Shown in pieces: positions 29,184 through 37,472 of a DNA stretch of 64,000 nt. Origin of the DNA: Bin5 sp009843665 (GTDB lineage Bacteria > Chloroflexota > Anaerolineae > Caldilineales > Caldilineaceae). Numbering within the stretch: the first letter of the stretch is position 1; each line of letters starts with the position of its first letter. The position numbers and the translations under genes are program-made. The notes under the pieces are model-generated. The model saw nothing but the letters and a program-made list of their open reading frames with translations. It was not told the origin of the DNA and made no database searches. Where the stretch lies: NCBI GenBank assembly GCA_965220285.1, contig OZ244818.1, forward strand, positions 806,001 to 870,000. The letters run 5' to 3'.

Positions 29184-29305
29184 GTTGGGGCCTTTCTGTG
29201 AGCGGTTACAGGCGGTGATGGGATGTGCTCCAGTGTATCAGAGTGGTATGGGGCATGTCCAAGGACGGCAGTGGGAACTGCGGGGGTCAGGGGCCAAGGG
29301 CGGTA

Positions 29306-29487
29306 GGGGGTGGAAGCCCGGTCGGATAGGCACGATGGTGGAAAGAGGGAGCACGGTGGGTGAGGCTGGTGTAGGGGGGCGTTGCGGGGGCGGAGCCCCC
29401 GCACAAGGGAGGGCCGAATAGGCCCGACCGCCCGGAACTGCAGTGGTCAGTGGTCAGTGGTTAGTGGTTAGTGGTTAGTGGTTAGTT
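29306..29487. repeat. Dispersed GC-rich element, copy 2 (5' divergent)
   Basis: The core 29375-29442 matches copies 1, 3 and 4 (hairpin GCGGGGGC-GGA-GCCCCCGC, then GGGCC-GAATA-GGCCC, then GACCGCCC, CTGCAG) and ends in a six-unit GTGGTCA/GTGGTTA array. Upstream sequence differs from the long copies. The remaining gap to the next gene (29488-29601) holds only its ribosome binding site. Confidence 0.9.
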
Positions 29488-29601
29488 TGGGGCGTTGCGG
29501 GTGGTTGGAGTTTGTGGTGGGGTGGAAATGGGCGTATAACGGGGAATGAGTTTTGGAACCATGAGCAGACAGGACAGCCCAGGAACTGGAGGGAGCGGGT
29601 A

Positions 29602-30708
29602 ATGAAGATTACGGATATGACGGTTGAGCGGTACGCGTGGCCGCGGCCGAAGCCGATCAGCAACGGGAAGTACACTTATGTGGACGTGAGCCTGAATCTG
29701 GTGCACATCTATACGGACGAGGGGGTTACGGGTGTGGGCTGGGGAGGCGGTACGGCGTCGGGGCAGGGGAGCGATCTGACGACGACGCTGATCGACTACT
29801 TCAAGCCGGTTGTGGTGGGGGAGGACCCGTTCAATTACCGGCGCATCTGGGAGGATATGTGGCTGCCGAAGCAGGTGGGGCGGCGGGGGCTGTCGACGCG
29901 GGTGATCAGCGCGATTGATATTGCGCTGTGGGACCTGATTGGGAAGGCGGTCGGGCGGCCTGTTTACCAGCTGCTGGGCGGGTACCGGGACAGCATTCCG
30001 GCATACATTGCAGGCGGCTACTACGAGGAGGGCAAGGGCCTGCGGGAGCTGGCGGAGGAGATGGAGGAGAACCTGACGCTGGGGGCGAAGGCGATCAAGA
30101 TGAAGGTCGGCGGGGTGCCGATCAACGAGGACGTGGAGCGTGTGCGGGTGGTGCGGGAGACGATCGGGCCGGATGTAAAACTGCTGGTTGACGCGAACAA
30201 CGCGTACAAGGCGCACGAGGCGATCGAGATGGCGCGCAAGATGGAGAAGTATGAACCGTTCTGGTTCGAGGAGCCGGTGGCGCCGGACGACTACAGGGGT
30301 CACGCGCGGGTGGCACGGTCTACTTCAGTTCCGATCGCCACGGGTGAGAATGAGTACACTCGCTATGGATTCCGGGACCTGATCGAGCGTGAGGGGGCGG
30401 CGATCATCAATGCGGACGCGCAGATTCTGGGGGGCATCACGGAGTTCATGCAGGTGGCGGCGCTGACGTCGGCAGAGGACCTGGTGATCGCGCCGCACGG
30501 GGCGCAGGAGGTCCATGTCCACCTTGTATGCGCCATCAATAACGGGTTGATCCTGGAGTTTTACCGGGAGACGGTGGACCCGCTGCGCATGCAGATTTTC
30601 GAGGAGACGATGAAGCTGGACGCGGACGGTAATGTGGACGCGCCGGACCGTCCGGGGTTGGGGATCACGCCGAATTACGAGCTGCTGAAGCAGTACAGGG
30701 TAGGGTGA
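29602..30708 (+). CDS. Mandelate racemase/muconate lactonizing enzyme family protein C
   Basis: The start is ATG 29602, with GGAGGGAGCGGG just upstream; the in-frame ATG at 29512 lies in the repeat flank. 368 residues. Superfamily ligands are clear: Lys166-Met-Lys168, Asp197 (VDANNAY), Glu223 (WFEEPV), Glu249 (ATGENEYT) and His299 (APHG). The K-x-K and Asp-His dyad arrangement is that of mandelate racemase and sugar-acid dehydratases (galactonate or gluconate dehydratase-like). It is more canonical than the A/B pair and encoded on the opposite strand. Probable product is a 2-keto-3-deoxy sugar acid (inference). Confidence 0.9.
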   Translation: MKITDMTVERYAWPRPKPISNGKYTYVDVSLNLVHIYTDEGVTGVGWGGGTASGQGSDLTTTLIDYFKPVVVGEDPFNYRRIWEDMWLPKQVGRRGLSTRVISAIDIALWDLIGKAVGRPVYQLLGGYRDSIPAYIAGGYYEEGKGLRELAEEMEENLTLGAKAIKMKVGGVPINEDVERVRVVRETIGPDVKLLVDANNAYKAHEAIEMARKMEKYEPFWFEEPVAPDDYRGHARVARSTSVPIATGENEYTRYGFRDLIEREGAAIINADAQILGGITEFMQVAALTSAEDLVIAPHGAQEVHVHLVCAINNGLILEFYRETVDPLRMQIFEETMKLDADGNVDAPDRPGLGITPNYELLKQYRVG

Positions 30709-30739
30709 CAGAACGAGGTAGTCGAAAGGCCTGTTTAAT

Positions 30740-32149
30740 TCAGGGACTGCGACCTGGCGCAGGACCAAGTCTCAATAGACCGGCATGGTCCATGTCAACG
30801 CCGGAGAGTTCGGGTCGATAGGCGTAGAGCTTTACCGGATGGTACAGGTACAGCCAGTGTGGGTTGTGGTGCAGCCAGGATAGGCAACGGCTATAGGCTT
30901 CTCTCCTTTTGCCGTTGTCAACAGTGAGGTGGGCAGCATCGATCAGCTTGTCGGCTTCGCCGTCCGTAACGCCTTGCCACCAGAGTCCCTGTGTCTTGCT
31001 GGAGATCTTCTCCTGCAGCACCCGGTAGGTGCTTAGCGGGCTTGAATCGAACAGGGCGATATGGCCGATGCGTTTGCGGCTGGTGTCCATGGCGTATTTG
31101 GGGCGGTCGGTCTCTTCTTCAATGCGGGCACGGATGCCGATGCGGGCGAGATGCTCCTTGATCAGCGCCGCCACTTGGGGTGCGCGATCGGGGATGACGA
31201 GAGGGGTGCGCAGGAGCAGCTCGTCCGGCATGTCACAGGCGTCGAACAGCTTTTTGGCGCGCTCGGGATCGTAGCCGTGCGGACGCAGCGCGTCGGAGAA
31301 CCCGAAGTGAAACGGGCTGACGACGGTCGCGGCAGGCTCGGCAAGGCCAGGCCAGACGTTGTCGATGATTTCGTCTACGTCGACCGCCAGGTTGATCGCC
31401 AGACGGGCTTCGGGCTGGGAAAAGGGTATCTCGTACCCGTTGAGGAAACCGGTCACGGACAGTGTGTTTGTGGACTTGCGCCACTTCAGGCCGTCGTTTT
31501 CGGGAATGGAAGGCAGCAGTTCAAGTCCCGTGGTCAGATCTACCTGGTCGTTCAGCAGGGCGTCGTGCCGATCTGATGCGGACTCCATCTGCGAAATGAT
31601 CAGTTCAGAGAACTGCGAATCATGATCTGGTCTGTCCACGCTTGACAGCCGGAGCAGCTCGCCCTCTGCGTACTCTTCGAGCCTGAATGGACCCGTGCCC
31701 AGTGGCGGGTCGGCGGAGCCGGTGTGCTTGCCCACGTAGACTGCGGCGAAGATGTCGGCCAGTTCGCCCGTTGGCGAAGAACTTTCGACTTGCAGCTGCG
31801 TTCTTCTAACTGGCTCAAAGCTCAGTGGCTCCAAGTAGGGAGAGTAGACGCCGCCCATTCCAAAAGAGCCGCCTGCGCCCCGCATCCGTTCCAGACTTTG
31901 CGCGACGTGCTCACTCGTGCAGGGTGAGCCGTCATGGAAGCGGGCGTCATCACGGATGGTGAGCAACCACAGGCACCCGTCGTCTCGGACCTCGAAAGAG
32001 GTGATCAGCCCCGGCGTGACGCGTCCGCCGCGCCAGTGCATGAGCGGCTCGTACACCAGTGCGAGGATGGTCTGCAGGTCGGGCTGATCGGTGGTGAATT
32101 CCGGCTGAAGCAGGTTCACTTGTGATTGGGCGATTCGCAATCGGGTCAC
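30740..32149 (-). CDS. SBP family 5 (oligopeptide-binding-like) protein without signal peptide
   Basis: 469 residues with the family 5 solute-binding fold: opening TDQPDLQTILALVYEPLMHW, FHDGSPCTSEHVAQSLER, LGTGPFRLEEY and the C-terminal block. GTG start with a clear AGGAGG. There is no signal peptide or lipobox; the protein begins directly at the mature domain. Upstream on the same strand lies a wrecked dipeptide permease remnant, so this may be a surviving piece of an Opp/Dpp transporter. Alternatively it is a cytoplasmic sensor like the C-terminal domain of SgrR, although no helix-turn-helix is present. Confidence 0.75.
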   Translation of the reverse strand: MTRLRIAQSQVNLLQPEFTTDQPDLQTILALVYEPLMHWRGGRVTPGLITSFEVRDDGCLWLLTIRDDARFHDGSPCTSEHVAQSLERMRGAGGSFGMGGVYSPYLEPLSFEPVRRTQLQVESSSPTGELADIFAAVYVGKHTGSADPPLGTGPFRLEEYAEGELLRLSSVDRPDHDSQFSELIISQMESASDRHDALLNDQVDLTTGLELLPSIPENDGLKWRKSTNTLSVTGFLNGYEIPFSQPEARLAINLAVDVDEIIDNVWPGLAEPAATVVSPFHFGFSDALRPHGYDPERAKKLFDACDMPDELLLRTPLVIPDRAPQVAALIKEHLARIGIRARIEEETDRPKYAMDTSRKRIGHIALFDSSPLSTYRVLQEKISSKTQGLWWQGVTDGEADKLIDAAHLTVDNGKRREAYSRCLSWLHHNPHWLYLYHPVKLYAYRPELSGVDMDHAGLLRLGPAPGRSP

Positions 32150-32255
32150 TTGCGCGCCTCCTGTGCTTGTACAGTTGCATGCACGGCGAGAGTCCTCCTA
32201 TGTGCATGGCGAATCGCGCCTGGAAGGCGCGACGCCGAGATTGGGGTCAGGTCTG

Positions 32256-32833
32256 CTATTTGGGATCGAGTCTGTCGCGCAGCCAGTCGCCGACGATGTT
32301 GATAGAGAGTACGGCCGTCATGATGGCGAGGCCGGGAATGGTTGCCACCCACCAGGCGACGGCCAGGTAGTTCTTGCCTTCGGCCAGCATCAGACCCCAG
32401 GATGAATAGTCGAGGCCGCCCGGTCCCAGGCCTAGAAAGCTCAGTGCGGATTCGGCGATGACCATTTTGGCAAACTCAAAAGAGGTTAGGACGATTATCA
32501 TGTTCACGAGGCTGGGGCCCAGTACGGCGATAAGGGAGATAGCCAGCAATATGAAGGGGAATGCAAGTTGCATATTGACAAACCAGTTTACGATATCGTC
32601 AAACATACCGCCGTTGTAGCCGCTGAGGACGCCCAGCACAGTGCCGATCAGTACGGAGATGAGGACAGCTATCGAGCCGACGCTGAGAGAAATCCTTGTG
32701 CCGAAGACCAACCGGGTCAAGATATCGCGTCCAAGGCAGCGGGCAAAACGCCAAGGTTCACAGCAAACACGAGAATCAGGAGAATGCCGAACAAGAACAC
32801 GGGCATGCTTTGAGCAACGAGCTCCGCGCCCAT
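32256..32833 (-). pseudogene. Fused remnants of dipeptide ABC permeases DppB and DppC
   Basis: Two scars are visible. Positions 32717-32833 encode MGAELVAQSMPVFLFGILLI and continue to GVLPA, a short internal segment of a DppB-type permease, ending at TGA. At ~32735 the sequence jumps in another frame into the DppC motif LGRDILTRLVFGTRISLSVG. The DppC part continues to 32256 with a normal C-terminus (GDWLRDRLDPK). However, ~55 residues are missing in frame near 32490: IIVL is joined to TSFEFAKMVIAESALSFLGLG, removing the whole EAA loop that contacts the ATPase. It cannot make a working transporter. The preceding SBP5 gene may be its former partner. Confidence 0.8.
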
Positions 32834-32881
32834 CACTGTTCTTTTTCCACCTTGCTGCACCTGCCTCTTTCGCCACTCCGT

Positions 32882-32909
32882 TTGATGATGATATGTTGTA
32901 CACTATAAT
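32882..32909 (+). promoter_or_regulatory. Probable promoter of the KDPG aldolase-KDG kinase pair
   Basis: TTGATG (32882-32887), 16-nt spacer, perfect TATAAT (32904-32909), ending 45 bp before the aldolase start. It lies at the edge of the decayed permease remnant. Confidence 0.5.
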
Positions 32910-32954
32910 GAAATGCGAGAACCGTAGACACTTGAAACGCTTCTGGATCGTGGT

Positions 32955-33620
32955 ATGGACACTCCCGATAGAACAGTACAGTTGATCGAGAAGGGCGGGG
33001 TGGTACCGGTCGTGCGGCTGCCGGACCTGGCGGGGGCCGTTGAGTTGGCGCGGGCGCTGCTGGACGGGGGGGTGACGGCGTTCGAGCTGACGATGACGAG
33101 CCCGGGGGCGTTGGACGCGCTGACGCTGCTGAGGGAACGCATACCCGCATTCGGACGGGGTGAGGCGGCGCTGGGCATGGGCTCGGTGCTGGACCGGAAG
33201 ATGGCGGCGGAGGCGGTCGCAAGGGGCGCGCAGTTTGTGGTGGCGCCGACGCTGGACCTGCCCACGGTGGCCTATTGCGCCCGGCTCGCTGTGCCGGTCA
33301 TGCCGGGGGCGTTCACGCCGACGGAGGTGCAGACGGCGTGGCAGGCGGGCGCGTCGGTGGTGAAGGTCTTTCCAGCGACCAAGCTCGGGCCGGGGTACTT
33401 CGAGGACATACTGGCACCGTTGCCGCATTTGAAGCTGATGCCCACGGGCGGGGTTGACCTGGAGAACGCGGGCAGCTTTGTGCGGGCGGGCGCGGTGGCG
33501 GTGGGGGTCGGCAGTGCGCTGGTACGCAGGGAGTGGGTGGCGGACGGCGACTGGCAGGCGATAACGGAGCAGGCTGGCAGGTTCGTGGCAGCCGTAGGGG
33601 AGGCGCGTGCGGAGAAATGA
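32955..33620 (+). CDS. eda: 2-dehydro-3-deoxy-phosphogluconate (KDPG/KHG) aldolase
   Basis: A 221-residue class I aldolase. General acid/base Glu44 (FELTM) and Schiff-base Lys137 in VVKVFPA are both present, as is the phosphate loop PTGGV. It cleaves KDPG to pyruvate and glyceraldehyde-3-phosphate. The stop overlaps the start of the kinase gene (ATGA), so the two are translationally coupled. With three enolase-superfamily dehydratase-like genes nearby, an Entner-Doudoroff-type route for sugar acids is complete on paper. Confidence 0.93.
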   Translation: MDTPDRTVQLIEKGGVVPVVRLPDLAGAVELARALLDGGVTAFELTMTSPGALDALTLLRERIPAFGRGEAALGMGSVLDRKMAAEAVARGAQFVVAPTLDLPTVAYCARLAVPVMPGAFTPTEVQTAWQAGASVVKVFPATKLGPGYFEDILAPLPHLKLMPTGGVDLENAGSFVRAGAVAVGVGSALVRREWVADGDWQAITEQAGRFVAAVGEARAEK

Positions 33621-34612
33621 GCGGGTTTGACGTAGTCACTCTGGGTGAGACGCTGCTGCGCATGGCGCCGCCGGGCCAGTTGCGCATCGAGCAGGCCGCG
33701 TATTTTGAGCTGGAGGCGGGCGGAACGGAATCGAACACGGCGGTGGCGCTGGCGCGGCTGGGTGTGAAGACGACATGGATATCGCGCATGCCGGAGAATG
33801 CGCTGGGGCGGCGGATTGTGCGCACGCTGATGGGACACGGCGTGGACACGTCGCACGTCGTCTGGGCTGAAGGCGAGCGGCTGGGGACATTTTTTGTGGA
33901 ATTCGGCGACGGCGCGCGGGCTACTTCGATCATCTACGACCGGGCCGGATCGGCGGCGAGCCGCATGACACCGGATGAACTGCCGGAGACGCTTTTCAGC
34001 GAGACGGGAGGGCGGCATCTGCACCTGACGGGCATCACGCTTGCGATCAGTGACAGCTCTGCGGCGACGGCCGGGCGGGCATTGGCGCTTGCGCAGGCGG
34101 CGGGATGGAGCGTGAGTTTTGATTTCAACTACCGTTCCTTGCTGTGGACTCCCGAGGCTTCACGCATTGGTTGTCACCCCTTTGCCGAGAAGGCAGACAT
34201 CGTATTTGCGCCAATTCGAGATGCGCAGACCCACTACGGTCTGCCAGAAGAGATCACGGCGGAGGAAGCGCTGGCCGCGCTGGCAAAAATGTTTCCGCAG
34301 GCGACGGTGATCCTCACACTGGGCGCCGACGGTTCGATTGCGGCGGTACCAGGGCAGGCGCCGATTCGCCAGCCGGTCTTTCCTGGCGGCGGAACGATAG
34401 GGCGCATCGGCGCAGGGGATGCTTTCACTGCGGGCGTTCTCTACCGATACCTGCACCATGAAAGAAGGGCGTGGCTGGCAGATGCGCTGAAGTGGGGCGC
34501 GGCGGCGGCAGGGATGAAGTTTACGATTCCCGGCGATATGGGCGTGTTTGAATGGGAGGAGGTGGCCGCGCTGGTGGAAAGCGGCGGCTATTCGGATGAA
34601 GTAAACCGTTAA
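33617..34612 (+). CDS. kdgK: PfkB family carbohydrate kinase, probable 2-keto-3-deoxygluconate kinase
   Basis: The start is the ATG at 33617, inside ATGA shared with the aldolase stop; longer in-frame starts would overlap the aldolase deeply. 331 residues. PfkB signatures are GGTESNTAVALARLG near residue 36 and GRIGAGDAFTAGV near 263-275, with catalytic Asp268. KDG kinase is preferred over other PfkB sugar kinases because of coupling to KDPG aldolase; motif alone would not separate them. It phosphorylates KDG with ATP. Confidence 0.88.
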   Translation: MSGFDVVTLGETLLRMAPPGQLRIEQAAYFELEAGGTESNTAVALARLGVKTTWISRMPENALGRRIVRTLMGHGVDTSHVVWAEGERLGTFFVEFGDGARATSIIYDRAGSAASRMTPDELPETLFSETGGRHLHLTGITLAISDSSAATAGRALALAQAAGWSVSFDFNYRSLLWTPEASRIGCHPFAEKADIVFAPIRDAQTHYGLPEEITAEEALAALAKMFPQATVILTLGADGSIAAVPGQAPIRQPVFPGGGTIGRIGAGDAFTAGVLYRYLHHERRAWLADALKWGAAAAGMKFTIPGDMGVFEWEEVAALVESGGYSDEVNR

Positions 34613-34755
34613 AGGTCCTGAGCGCGAGAGGCCGGGAGAGCGCAGGCAAATCCTGTGTATCCCCAGTTCTCTCCTTTCTCACCTGGCCGCATCCGGCTCT
34701 CAGCAGACGGGACCAGCGGTTGACATGGCCTCCTCATTGCGGCAACGGGCCACGG

Positions 34756-35820
34756 ATGGCGGACAACAGATCCCTGGAAAACTACTATCAGATACTGGGT
34801 GTACAACCCAATGCTTCGCAGGAGGTTCTCGACGCGGCCTACCGGCGCCAGGTGCGTCTGCATACGGGCGAATTTCTGAACGATGCTTCCCTGGTCGCGG
34901 GGCCGGTACCGTCTGACCCAATTCTGGCAAAGGTTGATGAGGCGTACCGGCTCCTGTCCAATCCTCTGAAGCGCTGGACGCACGACGAGGCGTTGAGGGA
35001 GGCGGAACACGTTCATGAGAGTGAGCAGGACCTGGAACTTGCCCGCAAACGGATCGAACCTCCTGACGCGTGGCTGTCGTACCAGCGTCTGGAGAACGGT
35101 TCGATCTATATTCGCGTGGGCTGGGCGCAGGATTTCACGGCGATACGCGATGCGGTCACTGCAGCCATACCGGAATCGGGGCGCGCGTACAATGCCAGGC
35201 TGAATGAATGGCGCGTAGACCCAAGATACGAATCGGAGCTGGAGTCAATATTCTCGAATTTCAGGCGGGCGGATGTACAGAGGCCGCCGCGCCTGGCGGG
35301 GCCGACGTACCAGGGGCCGTCTCACATACCGGCCCCGCCACATGTCCCCCAGGCGTGGAGGGGCTGGCCGTTCGTGATCATCGGTGGGCTCATCGTTGCG
35401 ATCCTCGGCGCGGTCCTGTTTCCGGCCAACCGCGGGGAGCCCGTCTCTGCGGGGGCGACAGCGACCGCGCTGGCCCTGATCAGTTCCTACGAACCTTTGG
35501 AGAGCGACTTTGACACAGTCACCACGGGGACGCCATCGGGGCTGACCGGAACACTGTTGCATCCGTCGGTGAATTTGCGTGGGCAGCCGGATGTTTCGGG
35601 ACCTGTACTGAAGCTGCTCACGAGCGACCAGACGTATCGAGTCGTCGGCCGGTTGGAGAACGGCAGTTGGTTTGTTGCTACAGCCGGCGATATTACGGGC
35701 TGGATTGCCGCCTGGACGATTGGCGTCGAAGGAGATCCGTTGAGTCTGCCTGTATTTGGTGAAAACGATGCGTTGCCGCAGGGGGCAGACTCAGGCAATG
35801 CGGAAGGCGACTCTGAATAG
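34756..35820 (+). CDS. Degenerate J-like domain, TM segment and SH3b domain protein
   Basis: I prefer ATG 34756 (MADNRSLENYYQILGVQ). ~354 residues. Residues ~8-84 look like a DnaJ domain (YYQILGVQPNASQEVLDAAYR ... VDEAYRLLSNPLKR), but the HPD motif that stimulates DnaK is replaced by LHTGEF and a ~15-residue insert. A soluble middle region is followed by one transmembrane helix (about 202-222) and an extracytoplasmic bacterial SH3-like domain (265-320; VNLRGQPDVSGPVLKLL ... GWIAAW). That domain class often binds peptidoglycan or peptides. Without HPD it is unlikely to be a standard DnaK co-chaperone; an adaptor linking cytoplasm and wall is possible. Confidence 0.7.
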   Translation: MADNRSLENYYQILGVQPNASQEVLDAAYRRQVRLHTGEFLNDASLVAGPVPSDPILAKVDEAYRLLSNPLKRWTHDEALREAEHVHESEQDLELARKRIEPPDAWLSYQRLENGSIYIRVGWAQDFTAIRDAVTAAIPESGRAYNARLNEWRVDPRYESELESIFSNFRRADVQRPPRLAGPTYQGPSHIPAPPHVPQAWRGWPFVIIGGLIVAILGAVLFPANRGEPVSAGATATALALISSYEPLESDFDTVTTGTPSGLTGTLLHPSVNLRGQPDVSGPVLKLLTSDQTYRVVGRLENGSWFVATAGDITGWIAAWTIGVEGDPLSLPVFGENDALPQGADSGNAEGDSE

Positions 35821-35927
35821 GAAGCAGCCAGCAGTTCATTCCCAAAAGCGAATACGGATGAAAATCGCTTCTTTCGTTTTCGCGGTGGAGTGGATAGAAT
35901 AGTTATATTGTAGCAGGATTGAAGCGA

Positions 35928-35975
35928 GAGAGGAGTTGATAGAGAGAACGAATCTCTAATTCCTCTCTTATTTTT
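35928..35975 (+). terminator. Terminator after the J-like/SH3b gene
   Basis: GAGAGGA pairs with TCCTCTC, with an inner AGAGA/TCTCT stem, and is followed by TTATTTTT. It lies 32 bp before the next start, separating the two genes. Confidence 0.65.
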
Positions 35976-36006
35976 GTCTCTTCGAAACGTAGGCAGAAGC
36001 TGAGAG

Positions 36007-37353
36007 ATGAGAAGGTCGGACAGAAAACCTGGATGGTACGGCCGCCTTCGCGGTGCGGGCAGGCGCGTCAGTCTGTTGTCGCGCGCGGTGCTTCTGGGCG
36101 CGTTGGTGGTAGCAGGCTTCACCGTGTACCACTTGTCCCGCGATGGTTCGACGGCAGACCAAGCAGTTGCGCTGGCCCAGCAAGGGGGAGAAGAGAACGC
36201 GGCTACCGCAACACCCGAGGCGACGCCGGACAGCGAGAGACAGGCCGTGACGGGTTCGACCCAGTCGAGTGTGCAGGGGCGGAGCGACGCCGCAGCTCCG
36301 GTTGCGGACGCGGGATTTGTGCGGCCGTACACGGTCGAGAGTGCCCTGGATTACGTCTACACGGCGAGGATGGGGGAGCAGTGGTCTGTGATCGCCGACA
36401 GATTCGATTTGGCGGTTGGGCAGTTGAAGGAGGCCAATTCGGAACTGTGGCTGCTACGGGGGGAGGCGATTCGAGCGGGCGACCAGTTAGCCATTCCCGG
36501 TCTCGGCACGGATGCCGCGGTACAACCCGTGATTTATGAAGTGCAGGCGGGAGATACCTGGGAGAGGATAGCCGGAAGATTTTCGGTCACCTATCTTGAT
36601 TTGCTACTGGACAATTTCAATTTGTGGGCCTTGCGCGGTGTCGAGATTCAGGCCGGCGATGAGATAGAGATCCGACATCTGCCGGTTGAGGTGCGCAACG
36701 TGGGGGCGTCCCGCGGATGGGCTGGGGGGCCGCCCGTTCTTGCCTCTTCATTTGTCGCGGCAAGAGAAGAGAGGGGCGGGGCACAGACCACAGCCGACCA
36801 GGCGGGAACGTATACAGTTCAGCCCGGAGATACATGGGAAAGCGTTGCGGAAGACACGGGTATCAACGTGGAGGCGCTGAAGGAGGTCAACGGCGAGTAC
36901 AGTGAGCGAGCGCTGCAATCCGGAGATGTTTTGCGCATCTCGTGGATTTTGCACGTGGCGCTGATGTTTCGCCAGGTTGAGGGAAACGGCGTCCGAAGCG
37001 CGTCGGAGCTGAGCACCCTTTCGGAGGAGGAGCGGGCGGCACTGGCGGCGCGGGGGCTGACAGTGTACAAGGAGCAGTATTGCGGCGTCTGTCATCAGCT
37101 GGAAAGCGCGGGGACGAGAGGCATATTCGGGCCGACGCACGGTGAGATGGTCGAGATGGCCGCTGCCCGGCTTGAGGATCCTGCCTACAGCGGGGAAGCG
37201 ACTGACGTATACACGTACCTGTACGAAAGCATCATTGAGCCGGACAAGTACTTTGTTAAGGGCTATGCAATGAGCCCCCATAGGATGCCGTCCTTCCGCC
37301 ATATACCCGAAGAGGACCTGGAAGCATTGATCGTATTCCTTGCGGGCGAGTAG
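36007..37353 (+). CDS. Membrane-anchored protein with three LysM domains and a C-terminal cytochrome c
   Basis: 448 residues. A signal-anchor helix at about 22-43 is followed by a Thr/Ala-rich linker. LysM-type repeats lie at ~117-165 (degenerate), 176-224 (YEVQAGDTWERIAGRF) and 269-313 (YTVQPGDTWESVAEDT). A class I cytochrome c domain spans ~345-448 with haem motif CGVCH (359-363) and Met422/Met427 (AMSPHRMPSF) as possible sixth ligand. LysM binds peptidoglycan or glycans, so the haem domain would be held at the wall. The combination is unusual. It could serve as a wall-tethered electron carrier; partner oxidase or dehydrogenase is not in the window. Confidence 0.85.
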   Translation: MRRSDRKPGWYGRLRGAGRRVSLLSRAVLLGALVVAGFTVYHLSRDGSTADQAVALAQQGGEENAATATPEATPDSERQAVTGSTQSSVQGRSDAAAPVADAGFVRPYTVESALDYVYTARMGEQWSVIADRFDLAVGQLKEANSELWLLRGEAIRAGDQLAIPGLGTDAAVQPVIYEVQAGDTWERIAGRFSVTYLDLLLDNFNLWALRGVEIQAGDEIEIRHLPVEVRNVGASRGWAGGPPVLASSFVAAREERGGAQTTADQAGTYTVQPGDTWESVAEDTGINVEALKEVNGEYSERALQSGDVLRISWILHVALMFRQVEGNGVRSASELSTLSEEERAALAARGLTVYKEQYCGVCHQLESAGTRGIFGPTHGEMVEMAAARLEDPAYSGEATDVYTYLYESIIEPDKYFVKGYAMSPHRMPSFRHIPEEDLEALIVFLAGE

Positions 37354-37472
37354 CCGGTTGGCAGCGCTCGTGTAGTGGTTGTACCGTCGGCCGGACATCC
37401 TGTTCGAAATGCGTAGGCGCACCCCACGGTTGACTGTGCCATCCGGGCGCGGCGAGGGGGAGGAGGAGTCAG

